A DNA stretch of 22,828 nt from JAFLBB01 sp040007195 (GTDB lineage: Bacteria > Acidobacteriota > Terriglobia > Bryobacterales > Bryobacteraceae). Shown in pieces: positions 22,202 to 22,828 of the stretch; positions within the stretch are counted from its first letter, which is position 1, and each line of letters begins with the position of its first letter. A program made the position numbers and the translations under genes. The notes beneath the pieces are model-generated. The model did not search any database and was not told where the DNA came from. It worked only from the letters and a program-made list of their open reading frames with translations. The stretch is from positions 1-22,828 of the forward strand of contig JBDTVQ010000062.1 of assembly GCA_040007195.1 (NCBI GenBank). The letters are read 5' to 3'.

Positions 22202-22781
22202 CGTACCTCCTTGCGATGCGATATCCGAAGATGATTTGGAGCAGGCCGAATCCAGCGGCGAGCCAGAGGTCGGCCGCGGCTTCGGGCGAAAAGAGCGCGC
22301 ATCCGCCGAGTACCAGGAAGACTGCGCCGAGCAACTGGACGATGCGAATGGAGTGCGCGCCGCCGCCGAGGACGCCGGTTCCGTAAAGCAGCAGCCACAT
22401 GCCCGCCACATGAGCGCGGTTGCTCTGAGGGGCGATGGCGGCGGTGATGAGAAAGCCGGAGACGATTGCGGGCACGAAGGCGAGAATGAACTTGCGGCCG
22501 GGCGCGGTGGTGAGCGGAGTTCCGGCGGATGCGGCTTTGCGGTTCATTGTGAAGACGCCGATGATGGATGCGGCCGTCGCGGCTACGATCCAGACGAGGA
22601 GCCACATGCGGAATGCGGGCTGCATGTGCGCGACCCAGGCGGCCACGAGGGCGATGGAGCCCATTGCCATGCCGCCCTTGCCCGGCACCGCCGTGAACGA
22701 GCCGGCGCGTTCCATGGTGCTGCGGATGAACCGCAGGTTGTCCATGGCGCGATCGTGCAGGGCGGCGGGCTGTTGAGACAC
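22194..22781 (-). CDS. Hypothetical integral membrane protein paired with the winged-helix regulator
   Basis: A 195-aa protein with about six hydrophobic segments (roughly 37-52, 58-78, 98-116, 125-142, 146-164 and 172-190) and a short amphipathic N-terminus (DNLRFIRSTMERAGSFTAVP). It is not recognised as a transporter family. The start is GTG 22781 behind GGAGG. The same GGAGGTAC-x-GTG start context precedes the regulator gene downstream, which hints that the two leaders share a common origin or matched translation. Its own promoter would lie close to the window edge and was not identified. Confidence 0.75.
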   Translation of the reverse strand: MSQQPAALHDRAMDNLRFIRSTMERAGSFTAVPGKGGMAMGSIALVAAWVAHMQPAFRMWLLVWIVAATAASIIGVFTMNRKAASAGTPLTTAPGRKFILAFVPAIVSGFLITAAIAPQSNRAHVAGMWLLLYGTGVLGGGAHSIRIVQLLGAVFLVLGGCALFSPEAAADLWLAAGFGLLQIIFGYRIARRYGG

Positions 22782-22828
22782 GGTACCTCCATGCTAGCGC
22801 CCGGGCGCGGCGCCGGCAAGTGCTTTGC

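Overview
The window looks like chromosomal DNA from a high-G+C Gram-negative bacterium. The gene set points to an Acidobacteriota (Solibacter/Bryobacter-like) genome: two Gfo/Idh/MocA oxidoreductases, several Tat- or Sec-exported enzymes, c-type cytochromes, a NIPSNAP protein, and a LACTB-like serine hydrolase. This is an inference from gene content only; there is no rRNA or other marker to prove it.

Layout. 1-1691 (+): the 3' part of a polysaccharide pyruvyl transferase family gene and a soluble diguanylate cyclase. 1704-4283 (-): a stand-alone MetE-type methionine synthase core, a decayed L,D-transpeptidase, and a Tat-exported oxidoreductase. 4396-5660 (-): an overlapping gene pair (winged-helix protein plus nucleotidyltransferase) resembling an AbiE-type toxin-antitoxin module, preceded by a large inverted repeat. 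5765-9938 (-): a tight run of oxidoreductase, MFS transporter, SoxC-like sulfite dehydrogenase and cytochrome c. 9963-12429 (+): membrane-anchored diheme cytochrome c, exported tandem RidA protein, beta-carbonic anhydrase.

12475-14152 (-): the most interesting part. It is an AT-richer cassette between the carbonic anhydrase gene and groEL: a good sigma-70-type promoter, about 250 bases of structured non-coding leader, a 49-codon ORF with a clear ribosome-binding site, an Xre-type HTH gene, and a reverse transcriptase carrying the retron hallmarks NAxxH and VTG plus the YVDD active site. I read it as a complete, apparently undescribed retron, with its msr-msd RNA probably in the leader and either the HTH protein or the 49-aa basic/hydrophobic peptide as effector.

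14208-16497 (-): groS-groL with a bidirectional terminator behind and a degenerate CIRCE-like operator in front. 16580-18175 (-): small membrane protein and an exported amidohydrolase. 18255-19868 (+): a second AT-richer cassette of three coupled genes (unknown protein, DUF5678-like protein, retropepsin-like aspartic protease) with an apparently leaderless promoter. 19874-22781 (-): LACTB-like serine hydrolase, NIPSNAP protein, and a winged-helix regulator with its membrane protein partner. No tRNA, rRNA, CRISPR array, insertion sequence or integrase was seen.
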